Shown here: piece by piece, positions 33,446 through 41,973 of the stretch | How the letters are laid out: each line of letters opens with the position of its first letter | Position numbering within the stretch: position 1 is the stretch's first letter | From: Stenotrophomonas maltophilia | GTDB lineage: Bacteria; Pseudomonadota; Gammaproteobacteria; Xanthomonadales; Xanthomonadaceae | Direction of reading: 5' to 3' | NCBI RefSeq assembly: GCF_013464485.1 | Contig: NZ_RAUX01000005.1 | Location: 73,069-137,068 of the forward strand | Length of the DNA stretch: 64,000 nt | Position numbers and translations under genes: made by a program | The notes under the pieces: model-generated | What the model was told of the DNA's origin: nothing | Seen by the model: only the letters and a program-made list of their open reading frames with translations | Database searches by the model: none

Positions 33446-34516
33446 TCAGCCGCCTCCATCAGGTTCGCCCTGCAGGTATGGTGCCAGCCGGCGCAGGGCG
33501 GCGCGCAGCAGTGGGGAGCGTGCGTGGATCGCATGCCGGGTGGAGGTGAAGCGGGCGCCCAGCTCGGCCTTGATCCGCGAATCGGTCCAGCCAGCCACGT
33601 AGTGGCTCAGGCCGTGCAGCAGCGCGTACTCAAGGTTGTGCATCCAACTCACCGCGTACAGATTGTGCTCGCGCGACTGCGGGTAGGCCAGGCCGATGTA
33701 CTTGTCCACCAGTTTTCCTGCATGCACGTAGCAAAGGTTCCAGCCGATCAGCCGGCCCTGGTGGCGGTACAGGAACATGCGCCCCTGGCCGTGGCCATCG
33801 GCCAGCAGATGCCGGAAGTAGGCGGGTTCGAGCTGGTCGAAGTGCACTGCACTCTGCGCGTACACGGCCAGGTACAGTGCATGCAGTTCGGCCTGCAGCT
33901 GCGGGTCGGCCAGGGCCGGATCTCCCGTGGCGATGCAGTCGATCTGCAGGCCGTCGCGCGAACGGAGCTTGCGTCGGATGTTCTTGCGGCGCGAGGGCGA
34001 CAGCCGGCCAAGATAGCCGTCGATCGAATCGAAATCGATCGCCACCCAGGCCAGCGGCATGCCGTCCAGTTCAACGAAGCCGCGCGCCAGCAATGCCTGC
34101 AGGAAGGACGCGCTGTGCGCATTGGCCGCGTCGTCCAGCAGTGGTGAATCGATGGCCAGGTCCTTGACCACCAGCAGCCGGGTATCGCCGATCGCGTGAC
34201 GCGTCACGTCCTCGGCCAGCGCCTCCGGCGCGACGTGTGCCGGCAGCGGGGTGTACTCGGTGGCGGTGGCGCCGACGAAGCGGGTCTTCCAGGTGATCCA
34301 CGGCCGCCACAGGCGCGACAGCGGCAGGCCGAGCAGCCTGCTGCGTAGCGCGTCGTCCATCGTGGTGGTCAGGTCGAGCGGTGCACGGAAGGTCGGCAGG
34401 CCGCTGGGAAGGCGGCCTGCCTCGAATCCGAGCGGCGGGTGGGCCAGGAAGCCTTCCAGCAGCGCGGCCGGTTCCAGCGCGGTGCTGGATGCACGTGACG
34501 TCATTTCCATCAGCAC
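33446..34516 (-). CDS. GNAT/FemAB-like acyltransferase
   Basis: A 356-residue protein. The middle and C-terminal parts resemble the GNAT fold as used by FemAB-type and peptidoglycan-biosynthesis-like proteins: IDGYLGRLSPSRRKNIRRKL is a characteristic basic segment, followed by MFLYRHQGRLIGWNLCYVHA and DKYIGLAYPQSREHNLYAVS. No signal peptide. It probably transfers an acyl or aminoacyl group to an amine. It starts 24 bases after the class III aminotransferase stop and ends four bases before the arginase-fold gene, so the three are co-transcribed. Confidence 0.7.
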   Translation of the reverse strand: MLMEMTSRASSTALEPAALLEGFLAHPPLGFEAGRLPSGLPTFRAPLDLTTTMDDALRSRLLGLPLSRLWRPWITWKTRFVGATATEYTPLPAHVAPEALAEDVTRHAIGDTRLLVVKDLAIDSPLLDDAANAHSASFLQALLARGFVELDGMPLAWVAIDFDSIDGYLGRLSPSRRKNIRRKLRSRDGLQIDCIATGDPALADPQLQAELHALYLAVYAQSAVHFDQLEPAYFRHLLADGHGQGRMFLYRHQGRLIGWNLCYVHAGKLVDKYIGLAYPQSREHNLYAVSWMHNLEYALLHGLSHYVAGWTDSRIKAELGARFTSTRHAIHARSPLLRAALRRLAPYLQGEPDGGG

Positions 34517-34539
34517 GGGAACCGGCAGCGCATCCGACC

Positions 34540-35940
34540 TCAGCCCTTGGCCTTGGTCAGCGCCTGGTCAAGCAGGATGATCGCCAGGTCGATCTCTTCG
34601 TAGCTGATGTCCAGCGACGGCGCAAATGTGATCACGTTCTTGTACCAGCCACCCACGTCCAGCACGAGGCCCATGCGCTTGCCGTCGTGCAGCAGGTCAC
34701 CTGCCAGGCCGATGTCGACCATGCGGTCCAGCAGTTCCTTGTTCGGCGTGTAGCCGTCGGTCTGGCAGATCTCCGCACGCAGGGCCAGGCCCAGGCCGTC
34801 GACGTCGCCGATTTCCGGGTGACGCTTCTGCAGACCACGCAGGCCGTCGAGGAAGTACGCGCCCTTTTCCGGCACAGTGCGCTCGTAGTCCATTTCCTTG
34901 CCCAGCTTCAGGACTTCCAGGCCCAGGCGGGTGCCCAGCGGGTTGGAGTTGAACGTGGAATGGGTGGAGCCCGGCGGGAACACGGTCGGGTTGATCAGCT
35001 CTTCGCGTGCCCACAGGCCGGACAGCGGGTTCAGGCCGTTGGTCAGCGCCTTGCCGAATACCAGCACGTCCGGGGTGACGCCGAAGTGCTCGATCGACCA
35101 CAGCTTGCCCGTGCGCCAGAAGCCCATCTGGATTTCATCGACGACCATCAGGATGCCGTACTTGTCCAGCACGCGCTTGAGACCGGTGAAGAAGTTGCGC
35201 GGCGGGATGACGTAGCCGCCGGTGCCCTGGATCGGCTCGACGTAGAACGCGGCGTACTCGGCCTGGCCGACCTTGGGATCCCACACGCCGTTGTATTCGC
35301 TTTCGAACAGGCGCTCGAACTGCCACACGCAGTGGTCGGAATACTCGTCCGGGGTCATGCCCTTCGGGCGGCGGAACGGGTACGGGAACGGGATGAACAT
35401 CGCACGCTCGCCGAAGTGACCGTAGCGGCGGCGGTATCGGTAGCTGGAGGTGATCGACGAGGCGCCCAGGGTACGGCCGTGGTAGCCGCCTTCGAAGGCG
35501 AACATCAGGCTCTTTCCGCCACGCGCGTTGCGCACGATCTTCAGCGAATCCTCGATGGCCTGCGCACCGCCGACGTTGAAGTGCACGCGGCCATCGAGGC
35601 CGAACTTCTCATGCATGTCCACGGCAATGGTCTTGGCCAGCTGCACGCGGGTCGGATGCAGGTACTGGCTGGCGACCTGCGGCAGGGTGTCGATCTGGTC
35701 CTTCAGCGCGTCGTTCAGGCGCTTGTTGCTGTAGCCGAAATTGCAGGCCGAGTACCACATCTGCAGGTCGAGGTAGGGCACGCCCGCACCATCGAACATG
35801 TAGCTGCCTTCGCCGCGCTGGAAGATCTTCGGTGGGTCGACGTAGTGGACGGTGTCGCCGAAGGAGCTGTAGCGGGCTTCGTCGGCCAGCAGCTGCGCAT
35901 CGGAGGCAGCGGCGTCGGCGTTCTTGTCAAAAATATTCAT
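34540..35940 (-). CDS. Class III PLP aminotransferase
   Basis: A 466-residue enzyme starting MNIFDKNADAAASD. Family features include FNVGGAQAIEDSLKIVRNA (cofactor phosphate site), FEGGYHGRTLGASSIT, MVVDEIQMGFWRTGKLWS with the conserved Asp, and the Schiff-base lysine in VFGKALTNGLNPLSG. Class III enzymes move amino groups from omega-amino acids or diamines to oxo acids, or act on amino-acid-derived ketones. It lies 65 bases after the HAD-phosphatase gene and 24 before the acyltransferase-like gene. Its exact substrate cannot be deduced. Confidence 0.88.
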   Translation of the reverse strand: MNIFDKNADAAASDAQLLADEARYSSFGDTVHYVDPPKIFQRGEGSYMFDGAGVPYLDLQMWYSACNFGYSNKRLNDALKDQIDTLPQVASQYLHPTRVQLAKTIAVDMHEKFGLDGRVHFNVGGAQAIEDSLKIVRNARGGKSLMFAFEGGYHGRTLGASSITSSYRYRRRYGHFGERAMFIPFPYPFRRPKGMTPDEYSDHCVWQFERLFESEYNGVWDPKVGQAEYAAFYVEPIQGTGGYVIPPRNFFTGLKRVLDKYGILMVVDEIQMGFWRTGKLWSIEHFGVTPDVLVFGKALTNGLNPLSGLWAREELINPTVFPPGSTHSTFNSNPLGTRLGLEVLKLGKEMDYERTVPEKGAYFLDGLRGLQKRHPEIGDVDGLGLALRAEICQTDGYTPNKELLDRMVDIGLAGDLLHDGKRMGLVLDVGGWYKNVITFAPSLDISYEEIDLAIILLDQALTKAKG

Positions 35941-36005
35941 GCAGTTCGGTTCCGTGAAGGACGTTCGAAAGGGGGCAACGGGGGAGCGTGGCTGGAAGGG
36001 AGTGC

Positions 36006-36722
36006 TCAGGCGGTGGCCAGCATCAGGGGCAGTACGGCGGGCTGCGGGCTGGCGTCGATGCGACATGGCTGCAGCAGGCTGCCATCAAGCAGGCGCGGCA
36101 ACAGCGCGATTGCATCGTGGAAGGTGTCGATGGCGGCATGCTCGATGCCGGCCTTCGTGCAATGGGTGATCAGGCGGCGCTTGGCGAACACGAAGTCGGC
36201 ATCTTCGGACACACAGAAATCCGAGCTGCCGTCGCCGATCATCAGCACGCGCGGTGCTTGGTTGGCGCGCGCCTGCGCGGCGCAGGTACATTTGCAGGTA
36301 CCGCTGCGGCAACCTTCGGCCTGATAGGGCGATTCCAGTTCCCAGTGGTCTTCGCACCAGCGCAGATGGTTGGCCACCACCGGCAGTCGCGACAGGCCGT
36401 GGTTGGCGAGGATGCGGTGGATCGCATAGTCCAGGCCATCGCTGACGATGCGCAGCGGCAGGCCCAGTTGTTCGGCGCGGGCGACGAAGGCGACGAAGCC
36501 CGGATCGATCTGCACCTGGTCCAGGTGCGCATCAAGCGTGGCCGGGTCCAGCTTCAGCAGCCGCACCTGGCCCTGCATGCATTCGCGCGAGCCGATCTTT
36601 CCTGCCTTCCACTGGTCTTCCAGCGCCTGCCAGCCCGGCTGGCCGTACTTCTCCAGCAGCGAGTCGATGACATCCTCGAGGCTGATGGTGCCGTCGAAGT
36701 CACACAGGATGCTCCAGTGCAT
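36006..36722 (-). CDS. HAD-IB phosphatase, MtnX/SerB-like
   Basis: A 238-residue phosphatase with the nucleophile motif CDFDGTISLEDV at the N-terminus, SDG in IVSDGLDYAI (motif II), and the acidic MIGDGSSDFCVSEDAD (motif IV). A cysteine-rich insert, CRSGTCKCTCAA, is unusual and might bind metal. The family includes phosphoserine phosphatase and the methionine-salvage enzyme MtnX. Placed between two aminotransferase genes, it likely removes phosphate from an intermediate before or after transamination, as SerB does after SerC. That analogy is inference. Confidence 0.8.
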   Translation of the reverse strand: MHWSILCDFDGTISLEDVIDSLLEKYGQPGWQALEDQWKAGKIGSRECMQGQVRLLKLDPATLDAHLDQVQIDPGFVAFVARAEQLGLPLRIVSDGLDYAIHRILANHGLSRLPVVANHLRWCEDHWELESPYQAEGCRSGTCKCTCAAQARANQAPRVLMIGDGSSDFCVSEDADFVFAKRRLITHCTKAGIEHAAIDTFHDAIALLPRLLDGSLLQPCRIDASPQPAVLPLMLATA

Positions 36723-36896
36723 GGGCAGGTCCGTCGATGAAGGAAACGTCCGGCTCGATGCCGGGGCAGGCTCAATGTAGGCAGGCCGCCTTTCTCGTTC
36801 CTTTCCTGTTGTAAGGCTTCATTGAGGGGCTGGGAAAGCGTTCAGGAAGGCGTCTGGAAGAATGCGCGAAACACAGGCCACGCATGCGCGTGCGGG
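36723..36896 (-). promoter_or_regulatory. Spacer with probable internal promoter
   Basis: 174 gene-free bases separate the DegT aminotransferase and HAD genes, much longer than other gaps in this series. The sequence has an AT-rich patch (about 36790-36830) that could hold a promoter, but I could not define -35 and -10 boxes. Confidence 0.3.
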
Positions 36897-38099
36897 TCAC
36901 GCGCGGGCCAGAGCCTGCAGTATTTCTGCCGTGTCTTCACGGGTCTGCCAGGCGCTGTTGCCCAGGGTGAGCATGCGTGCGGCGAAGTCGCGTGCGTTGG
37001 GCATATCGCTCTGCGGCACGATGCCGCGCAGGTAGGCGTAGCCGGGCAGGGCGTGGATGAACATGCGGCTGGCACCCAGCCCGCGTGGCCACAGGTCCTT
37101 CAGTGCGGTATCGCGCGCGCGCTGGCTGGGCAGCAGCAGCATCAGCAGTGGCCAGGTGCCACCGCTACCGGCGAGACCGTCGACCACCTCTACGGCGGGC
37201 AGCTGCGCCAGCTGCACGCGCAGCTGCAATGCACGCAGGCGGCCGGCCTGCAGGAATGCGGGCAGGCGCTGCGCGGCATGGGCGCCGATGTTCTGTCGCC
37301 ACCGGCTGACCCGGTGCTGCGGGATGTCCAGCGGGAATCTGTCACCGACCGCGTCTTCCAGATCGCCACGCCGCAGCGCGCTGCGCAGCGGATTGCCGTA
37401 CACCAGTGAAAGCAGCGAAGGGCGGTAGCACGTGGCCAGGCCAAGCAGCTGCATGCTGCGCAGCAGCTCCCAACGCAGGTTGAAATGGACGTGTCGGGCG
37501 GCATGCCCGGCCAGGGCAGCGCGCAGTTCGTCATCGCGGCTGACCAGCAGGCCGCCTTCATGCAGGCTCAGGCCCTTGCCGGCGGCCAGGCTGAAGAAGC
37601 CGATGTCGCCGCGCAGGCCGACGCTGCTGTTGCCGACCCTCGCCCCCAGGGCCTGCGCTGCGTCCTCGATCACCCAGGCGCCGACTCCGTGTGCAACCTC
37701 GTTGGCGAGCTCGACATCGGCGATACGGCCCCCGAGATGGGTGGGCAGGATCGCCAGCGTACGCGCGGTGGCCTGTCGCTTGAGCTGGCCGGGATCGAAG
37801 TCGAAGTGGCCGGGGCGGGTATCGCACAATTGCACGCGCAGGCCAAGGCTGTGCACCGCGATCGGCACCAGCGGGCAGGTGTAAGCCGGCAGGATCACGG
37901 TGTCGCGCTTGGGTGCGCGCTTGCGCAGCGCCCGCAGTGCGATCAGCAGCGCGTGCGTGCCGGAACAGGTCAACTGCAGCGGTGGTGTGCCGAGCTGGTT
38001 GGCCAGGATGTCGCGCAGGTCACCGCCACCGGGAAGGAAGTCGCTGGCCTGCATCGGCAGGCCGGCGGTGGGTGGCAGCTCGCGCGCGAACAGGCTCAT
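36897..38099 (-). CDS. DegT/DnrJ/EryC1-family aminotransferase
   Basis: A 400-residue PLP enzyme. LTCSGTHALLIALRAL is the cofactor-phosphate segment, VIEDAAQALGARVG has the conserved Asp, and GFFSLAAGKGLSLHEGGLLVS holds the Schiff-base lysine in the GK...EGG context. The family classically makes amino sugars from nucleotide-keto-sugars. Eleven bases separate it from the upstream EamA-type gene. Together with a paired half-transporter it recalls the aminoarabinose pathway (ArnB with ArnE/ArnF), but no nucleotide-sugar genes are near. Substrate unknown. Confidence 0.85.
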   Translation of the reverse strand: MSLFARELPPTAGLPMQASDFLPGGGDLRDILANQLGTPPLQLTCSGTHALLIALRALRKRAPKRDTVILPAYTCPLVPIAVHSLGLRVQLCDTRPGHFDFDPGQLKRQATARTLAILPTHLGGRIADVELANEVAHGVGAWVIEDAAQALGARVGNSSVGLRGDIGFFSLAAGKGLSLHEGGLLVSRDDELRAALAGHAARHVHFNLRWELLRSMQLLGLATCYRPSLLSLVYGNPLRSALRRGDLEDAVGDRFPLDIPQHRVSRWRQNIGAHAAQRLPAFLQAGRLRALQLRVQLAQLPAVEVVDGLAGSGGTWPLLMLLLPSQRARDTALKDLWPRGLGASRMFIHALPGYAYLRGIVPQSDMPNARDFAARMLTLGNSAWQTREDTAEILQALARA

Positions 38100-38109
38100 T
38101 GCAATGCAC

Positions 38110-38508
38110 TCATGCCGTGCTTTCGGCAGGGCTGTGGGGGTCGTCGGCCTCCGCGCGGCCCAGGCAGACGATGCCGGCCACGATCAGTACCGCGCCGATC
38201 AGATGATGCAGCGTCAGCGGCTCGTTCAGCAGCCACGCCGACAGCAGTAGAACGCTGATCACCTCCAGGTGCGAAGCCGCGAATGCCGGGCCGATCGGCG
38301 CGTGGCGCAGCAGGCTCATCCAGGTGAAGAATGCACCGATGTAGCCGAGGATGGCGCCGTACACCCACGGCTGCGACAGTACGCGCAGCAGCCATGCCGT
38401 GTTGGCCTCGACCGGCAGCGCGGCATCACCGGCGTACTTGAAGCACAGCTGGGCCAGCGTGTCGAAGGACACCAGCAGCGGGAAGCCGATCACATACAGG
38501 CGCCTCAT
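38110..38508 (-). CDS. EamA/SMR-type half-transporter (second of pair)
   Basis: A 132-residue inner-membrane protein with four predicted helices, beginning MRRLYVIGFPLLVSFDTLAQ and including GYIGAFFTWMSLLRHAPIGP and HLIGAVLIVAGIVCL. The start overlaps the stop of the other half-transporter gene by four bases. Half-size proteins like this work as antiparallel or hetero pairs, as ArnE/ArnF do when flipping undecaprenyl-phosphate aminoarabinose. Confidence 0.8.
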   Translation of the reverse strand: MRRLYVIGFPLLVSFDTLAQLCFKYAGDAALPVEANTAWLLRVLSQPWVYGAILGYIGAFFTWMSLLRHAPIGPAFAASHLEVISVLLLSAWLLNEPLTLHHLIGAVLIVAGIVCLGRAEADDPHSPAESTA

Positions 38509-38864
38509 GAGCCGGCCCCCACAACGGCCACGCCCGCCGTGACCAGCAGCATGCCGGTCACCCGCAGTGGCGTGAGCTTTTCGCGGAACAGAATGCGTCC
38601 GGCAATCATCAGTGCGACGATGTTGATTGAGCCCAGCAGCACGCCTTTGGACAGCGGAACCAGTGACAGGAACGCGATCCAGGCGACGAACTCAAGCACG
38701 TAGCAGGCGATGCCGATCCACAGCCAGGGGCGGCTGAGCATGTGTTTCCAGCGTTGCAGTCCTTCGCCGTTCTGCGGGTCGCTGGCGGCGGCCTTGAAGG
38801 CGAGCTGGCCGCCGGTATCGAGCACCACGTTCGCCAACCACAGCAGCGTGGCAAGTGCTCCCAT
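38505..38864 (-). CDS. EamA/SMR-type half-transporter (first of pair)
   Basis: A 119-residue four-helix protein beginning MGALATLLWLANVVLDTGGQ; AWIAFLSLVPLSKGVLLGS and VTGMLLVTAGVAVVGA are typical of the SMR/EamA fold. I start at 38864, two bases before the alpha/beta hydrolase stop, rather than at an upstream ATG that overlaps that gene more. With its partner it probably moves a lipid-linked or hydrophobic amine product of the surrounding enzymes across the inner membrane. Confidence 0.78.
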   Translation of the reverse strand: MGALATLLWLANVVLDTGGQLAFKAAASDPQNGEGLQRWKHMLSRPWLWIGIACYVLEFVAWIAFLSLVPLSKGVLLGSINIVALMIAGRILFREKLTPLRVTGMLLVTAGVAVVGAGS

Positions 38865-38865
38865 T

Positions 38866-39756
38866 TCAGGCCACCGCCTTGAGCACACCCGTACGCTCAC
38901 CGATCCCGGTGAAGAAGCGTGCGCTGCGGCGGATCACGTCGCGGCGTTCGCGGTCGATGGTGATCATGTGGTAGCTGTCTTCCAGCACCACCAGTTCCTT
39001 CGGGCCGCTGACCCGCGACATCACAAGTTCGGCGTTGCCCATGCTGGCCACGTCGTCCTCGCGGGCGTGCATCACAAGGCAGGGCGCGGTGACCTGGTGC
39101 AGGTGGCGGCGGGTCCAGTGGCTCAGCGCACGCATTTCGGCCAGTGCGTGCCAAGGGTTGCCCGGCAGGCCAGCGGCGGCGCTGTCGCCGGACAGCATGG
39201 CGGCGCTCACCTGTGCACGCAGGCGCTCGTCACGCAGGCCGTACGGGGGCTCTTCCATGAACATGCGGTTGCGGCCGATGTTCAAACGCTTGAACCACGG
39301 CAGCAGGAACGAGAAGCGGGCCACGGCGGGAATGTTCCAACCGTCGTAGCGGAACGTGGCGCCGTATACGCCCACGCCGGACACCCACTCCGGGCGACGT
39401 GCCGCCAACGCCAGCGAAAGTACCGCGCCCATCGACAGGCCACCGACGAACAGCTGGTCGACCTTGCCACGCAGGTTTGCCGCCGCATCTTCCACGCCCT
39501 GGTACCACTGTTCCCAGGTGGTCGCCAGCAGGTCATCGACGGTGCCGCAATGGCCGGGCAGCTGCACGCCGTGCACGGTGAAACCGGCGTTGTTCAACCC
39601 CTTGCCCAGCATGCGCATTTCCGCCGGGGTACCGGTCAGGCCATGTACCAGCAGCACGCCCTGTGGGCCACCGGGGAGGAAGAAGTCGTGCGAGTCGGTC
39701 ACCTGGCGGCTCCGGGTCGGCAGTGGGGAAGGCAGGATCGCAAGTGCGATTTTCAC
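38866..39756 (-). CDS. Alpha/beta hydrolase (carboxylesterase-like)
   Basis: A 296-residue serine hydrolase. The oxyanion region is VLLVHGLTGTPAEMRMLG, the nucleophile elbow is GLSMG (in LFVGGLSMGAVL), Asp is in LVMHAREDDVA and His in LEDSYHMITIDRE. It resembles the Est30-type carboxylesterases with the GLTGTPAEM signature. No signal peptide. It opens the biosynthetic series and lies two bases before the first half-transporter start. It could release or transfer an acyl group on the pathway product. Confidence 0.85.
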   Translation of the reverse strand: MKIALAILPSPLPTRSRQVTDSHDFFLPGGPQGVLLVHGLTGTPAEMRMLGKGLNNAGFTVHGVQLPGHCGTVDDLLATTWEQWYQGVEDAAANLRGKVDQLFVGGLSMGAVLSLALAARRPEWVSGVGVYGATFRYDGWNIPAVARFSFLLPWFKRLNIGRNRMFMEEPPYGLRDERLRAQVSAAMLSGDSAAAGLPGNPWHALAEMRALSHWTRRHLHQVTAPCLVMHAREDDVASMGNAELVMSRVSGPKELVVLEDSYHMITIDRERRDVIRRSARFFTGIGERTGVLKAVA

Positions 39757-39781
39757 CAGCCTTTCAGCGCCCAGGGCCGGG

Positions 39782-41161
39782 TCAGGGCGCCTTCAGCAGC
39801 GGCAGCGTGATGGCGACCCTGAGCCCGCCGCCGGGGCGGTTGAGGAAGCTCAGGCGACCACCGAAGTGTTCCACTGCCTCGTGGACGATGGCCAGACCAA
39901 GGCCGGTACCACTGGCGGCGGTGCCCGGTGCCCGGAAGAAACGTTCGCCGAGGCGCGGCATCACATCCTCGGGGACGCCGGGGCCGTTGTCTTCCACGTA
40001 CAGCTCGACATCATTGTCGTCCAGCGCGTGCACGCCGACAGTGACGGTCGCCCCCCGTCCGGCATAGCGCAGCGCGTTGTCGATCAGGTTGTCCAGTGCC
40101 TCCTGCAGCATGGCGCCATTGCAGAGCACGCGCAGCGGCTGGCCGCCGCCGCGGTAGCCGAGGTCGGAGCCATCACGGATCGCTTCGGGCACGCGCATGC
40201 CGACCCATTGCGGCACCAACCCGCACAGGTCCAGTGCCTCGACGGTGTCCGGCACGGTCTGCGCCCGGCTCAGTGCCAGCAGCTGGGTGCTGACACGCGC
40301 GGTGCGCTGGTTGAGGCGGCGGATGTGCTGCAGCGCCTCGCGCACCGTATCCGGGTCGCCATGCGCCAGCGCCTGGTCCACATGCAGGGCCATTCCGGCC
40401 AACGGCGAGCGCAGCTGGTGCGCGGCATCGGCGATGAAGCGGTTCTGCAGGGTGATCATCTCTGACTGGCGGGCAAACAGATCATCGATGGTGCTGATCA
40501 GCGGCTGGATCTCTTCGGGCACGTCGGCATCGGAGATCGGCGCCAGTTCGCCGCGGCGCTGCGCCAGGCGGGTCCTCAGCGGGGTCAGGATGCGCAGGCC
40601 GTAGGTCACGCCGAACCAGACCAGCGCGGCGGTACCCAGCGCCAGCATGGTCATCAGCGGAATGATGATCATCAGGATCTCGCGCGCGCGCTGGCGACGG
40701 TCGGCCATGCTCTCGGCCACGGTGACCGCCAGCTGGTCCTGCGGATCGTTCATCGCCTGCGTGCAGACCGTGGCCATGCGTACCTGCTGGCCATTGAGGG
40801 TGCCTTCGTACAGCGCCGGATGCACGCCGGTACAGTCCTGCGAGGGCGCATACGGGCTGAAGTCGGCATTGCCGCTGAGGGTCCCCAAGCGGCTGCTGTC
40901 AACGTTGAAATAGCGATGGCCGTCGGGGTCGTACTCGATCAGGAAGCGCGCCTGCGGTGACAGGTCGCTGGTCACCGGCATGGTGCTCAGCATCTGCGCG
41001 AACGAGTGCGTATCGTCGATCAGGTTGCGGTCGTGAATCCGGTTGGAATAGTCCAGCGCAACGTAGTAAGCCAGCACGGTATTGAAGATGAGCAGGCCCA
41101 GCATCGGCAACGCCAGGAAGGCGAGCAGGCGCCGGCGCAGGCTGGGCGGGCCGCTGATCAC
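39782..41161 (-). CDS. Sensor histidine kinase (TctE/QseC-like)
   Basis: The start is a GTG at 41161 that overlaps the regulator stop (GTGA). The 459-residue kinase has two membrane spans (about 12-33 and 170-190) flanking a periplasmic sensor of about 135 residues, a HAMP segment, an H-box FIADAAHQLRSPLAGM, an N-box DNLIDNALRYAG and a GTGLGLAIV G-box. It should autophosphorylate and pass phosphate to the OmpR-type regulator of the same operon. The periplasmic part contains cysteines (SQDCTGVHP, TVCTQAM). The signal is unknown. Confidence 0.92.
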   Translation of the reverse strand: MISGPPSLRRRLLAFLALPMLGLLIFNTVLAYYVALDYSNRIHDRNLIDDTHSFAQMLSTMPVTSDLSPQARFLIEYDPDGHRYFNVDSSRLGTLSGNADFSPYAPSQDCTGVHPALYEGTLNGQQVRMATVCTQAMNDPQDQLAVTVAESMADRRQRAREILMIIIPLMTMLALGTAALVWFGVTYGLRILTPLRTRLAQRRGELAPISDADVPEEIQPLISTIDDLFARQSEMITLQNRFIADAAHQLRSPLAGMALHVDQALAHGDPDTVREALQHIRRLNQRTARVSTQLLALSRAQTVPDTVEALDLCGLVPQWVGMRVPEAIRDGSDLGYRGGGQPLRVLCNGAMLQEALDNLIDNALRYAGRGATVTVGVHALDDNDVELYVEDNGPGVPEDVMPRLGERFFRAPGTAASGTGLGLAIVHEAVEHFGGRLSFLNRPGGGLRVAITLPLLKAP

Positions 41162-41841
41162 GGCGTGCTTTCGTCCTGGGTGTCTTCCAGCATGTAGCCC
41201 AGCCCACGCACGGTACGGATACCCATGCCACCGGGCTGCAGCTTGCGGCGCAGGCGATGCAGGGCGATGTCCAGGCCGTTGTCGGTCAGGTCCTGGCCCC
41301 AATCGCACAGCGCTTCCACCAGTTGCGCGCGCGACACGATGCGTTCGGCGCGCACCGCCAGTGCCGACAGCAGGCCGAATTCGCGCGCGGTCAGTTCCAG
41401 CGACTGGTCGTCGATCCACACGCGGTGCCCGGCCAGGTCCAGGCGCAGGCGGCCAATGCGCAGGTCCGGGTTGCCATTGCTGGTGACCCGGCGCAGCTGG
41501 GCGCGCACACGCGCCTCGAACTCGTCCAGTGCGAACGGCTTGACCAGGTAGTCGTCGGCACCCAGGTCGAGTACCCGCACGCGCTCGGCCAGGCCGTCGC
41601 GGGCGGTCACCACCAGCACGGCCAGGCCGTCACCGCGCTGGCGCAGGCGCTGCAGTACGTCGCGGCCATCCAGCTGCGGCAGGCCCAGGTCCAGTACCAG
41701 CAGCGCGTACTGGGTCGAGCCCAGTGCGGCGTCGGCATGCGCGCCATTGTCGACGTGGTCGACCACGTGCCCCTGCCGGCGCAGCGAGGCGCACAGGCCG
41801 GAGGCGATATCCGGGTCGTCTTCAGCAATCAGAACGCGCAT
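41158..41841 (-). CDS. OmpR-family response regulator
   Basis: A 227-residue regulator. The receiver has the acidic pair AEDDPD, the phospho-acceptor Asp in LVLDLGLPQLDG and Lys in DYLVKPFALDEF. The C-terminal winged helix includes ELTAREFGLLSALAV and RTVRGLGYML, typical of OmpR/QseB/TctD. It is coupled to the kinase that follows. The target genes cannot be identified; the biosynthetic series downstream of the kinase on the same strand is one candidate. Confidence 0.93.
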   Translation of the reverse strand: MRVLIAEDDPDIASGLCASLRRQGHVVDHVDNGAHADAALGSTQYALLVLDLGLPQLDGRDVLQRLRQRGDGLAVLVVTARDGLAERVRVLDLGADDYLVKPFALDEFEARVRAQLRRVTSNGNPDLRIGRLRLDLAGHRVWIDDQSLELTAREFGLLSALAVRAERIVSRAQLVEALCDWGQDLTDNGLDIALHRLRRKLQPGGMGIRTVRGLGYMLEDTQDESTP

Positions 41842-41973
41842 GCGCGTTGGCTCCTGTAACGGTCAGGCCCACCGGATGGATGGGGTGGGCCTCTCGGCTG
41901 CCGAGGGTAGCCGTAAACCGGGTGAAGGTGGAGCGCGATGCCACCGGCGGACGCCATCGCGCTGTCCCTTCAT

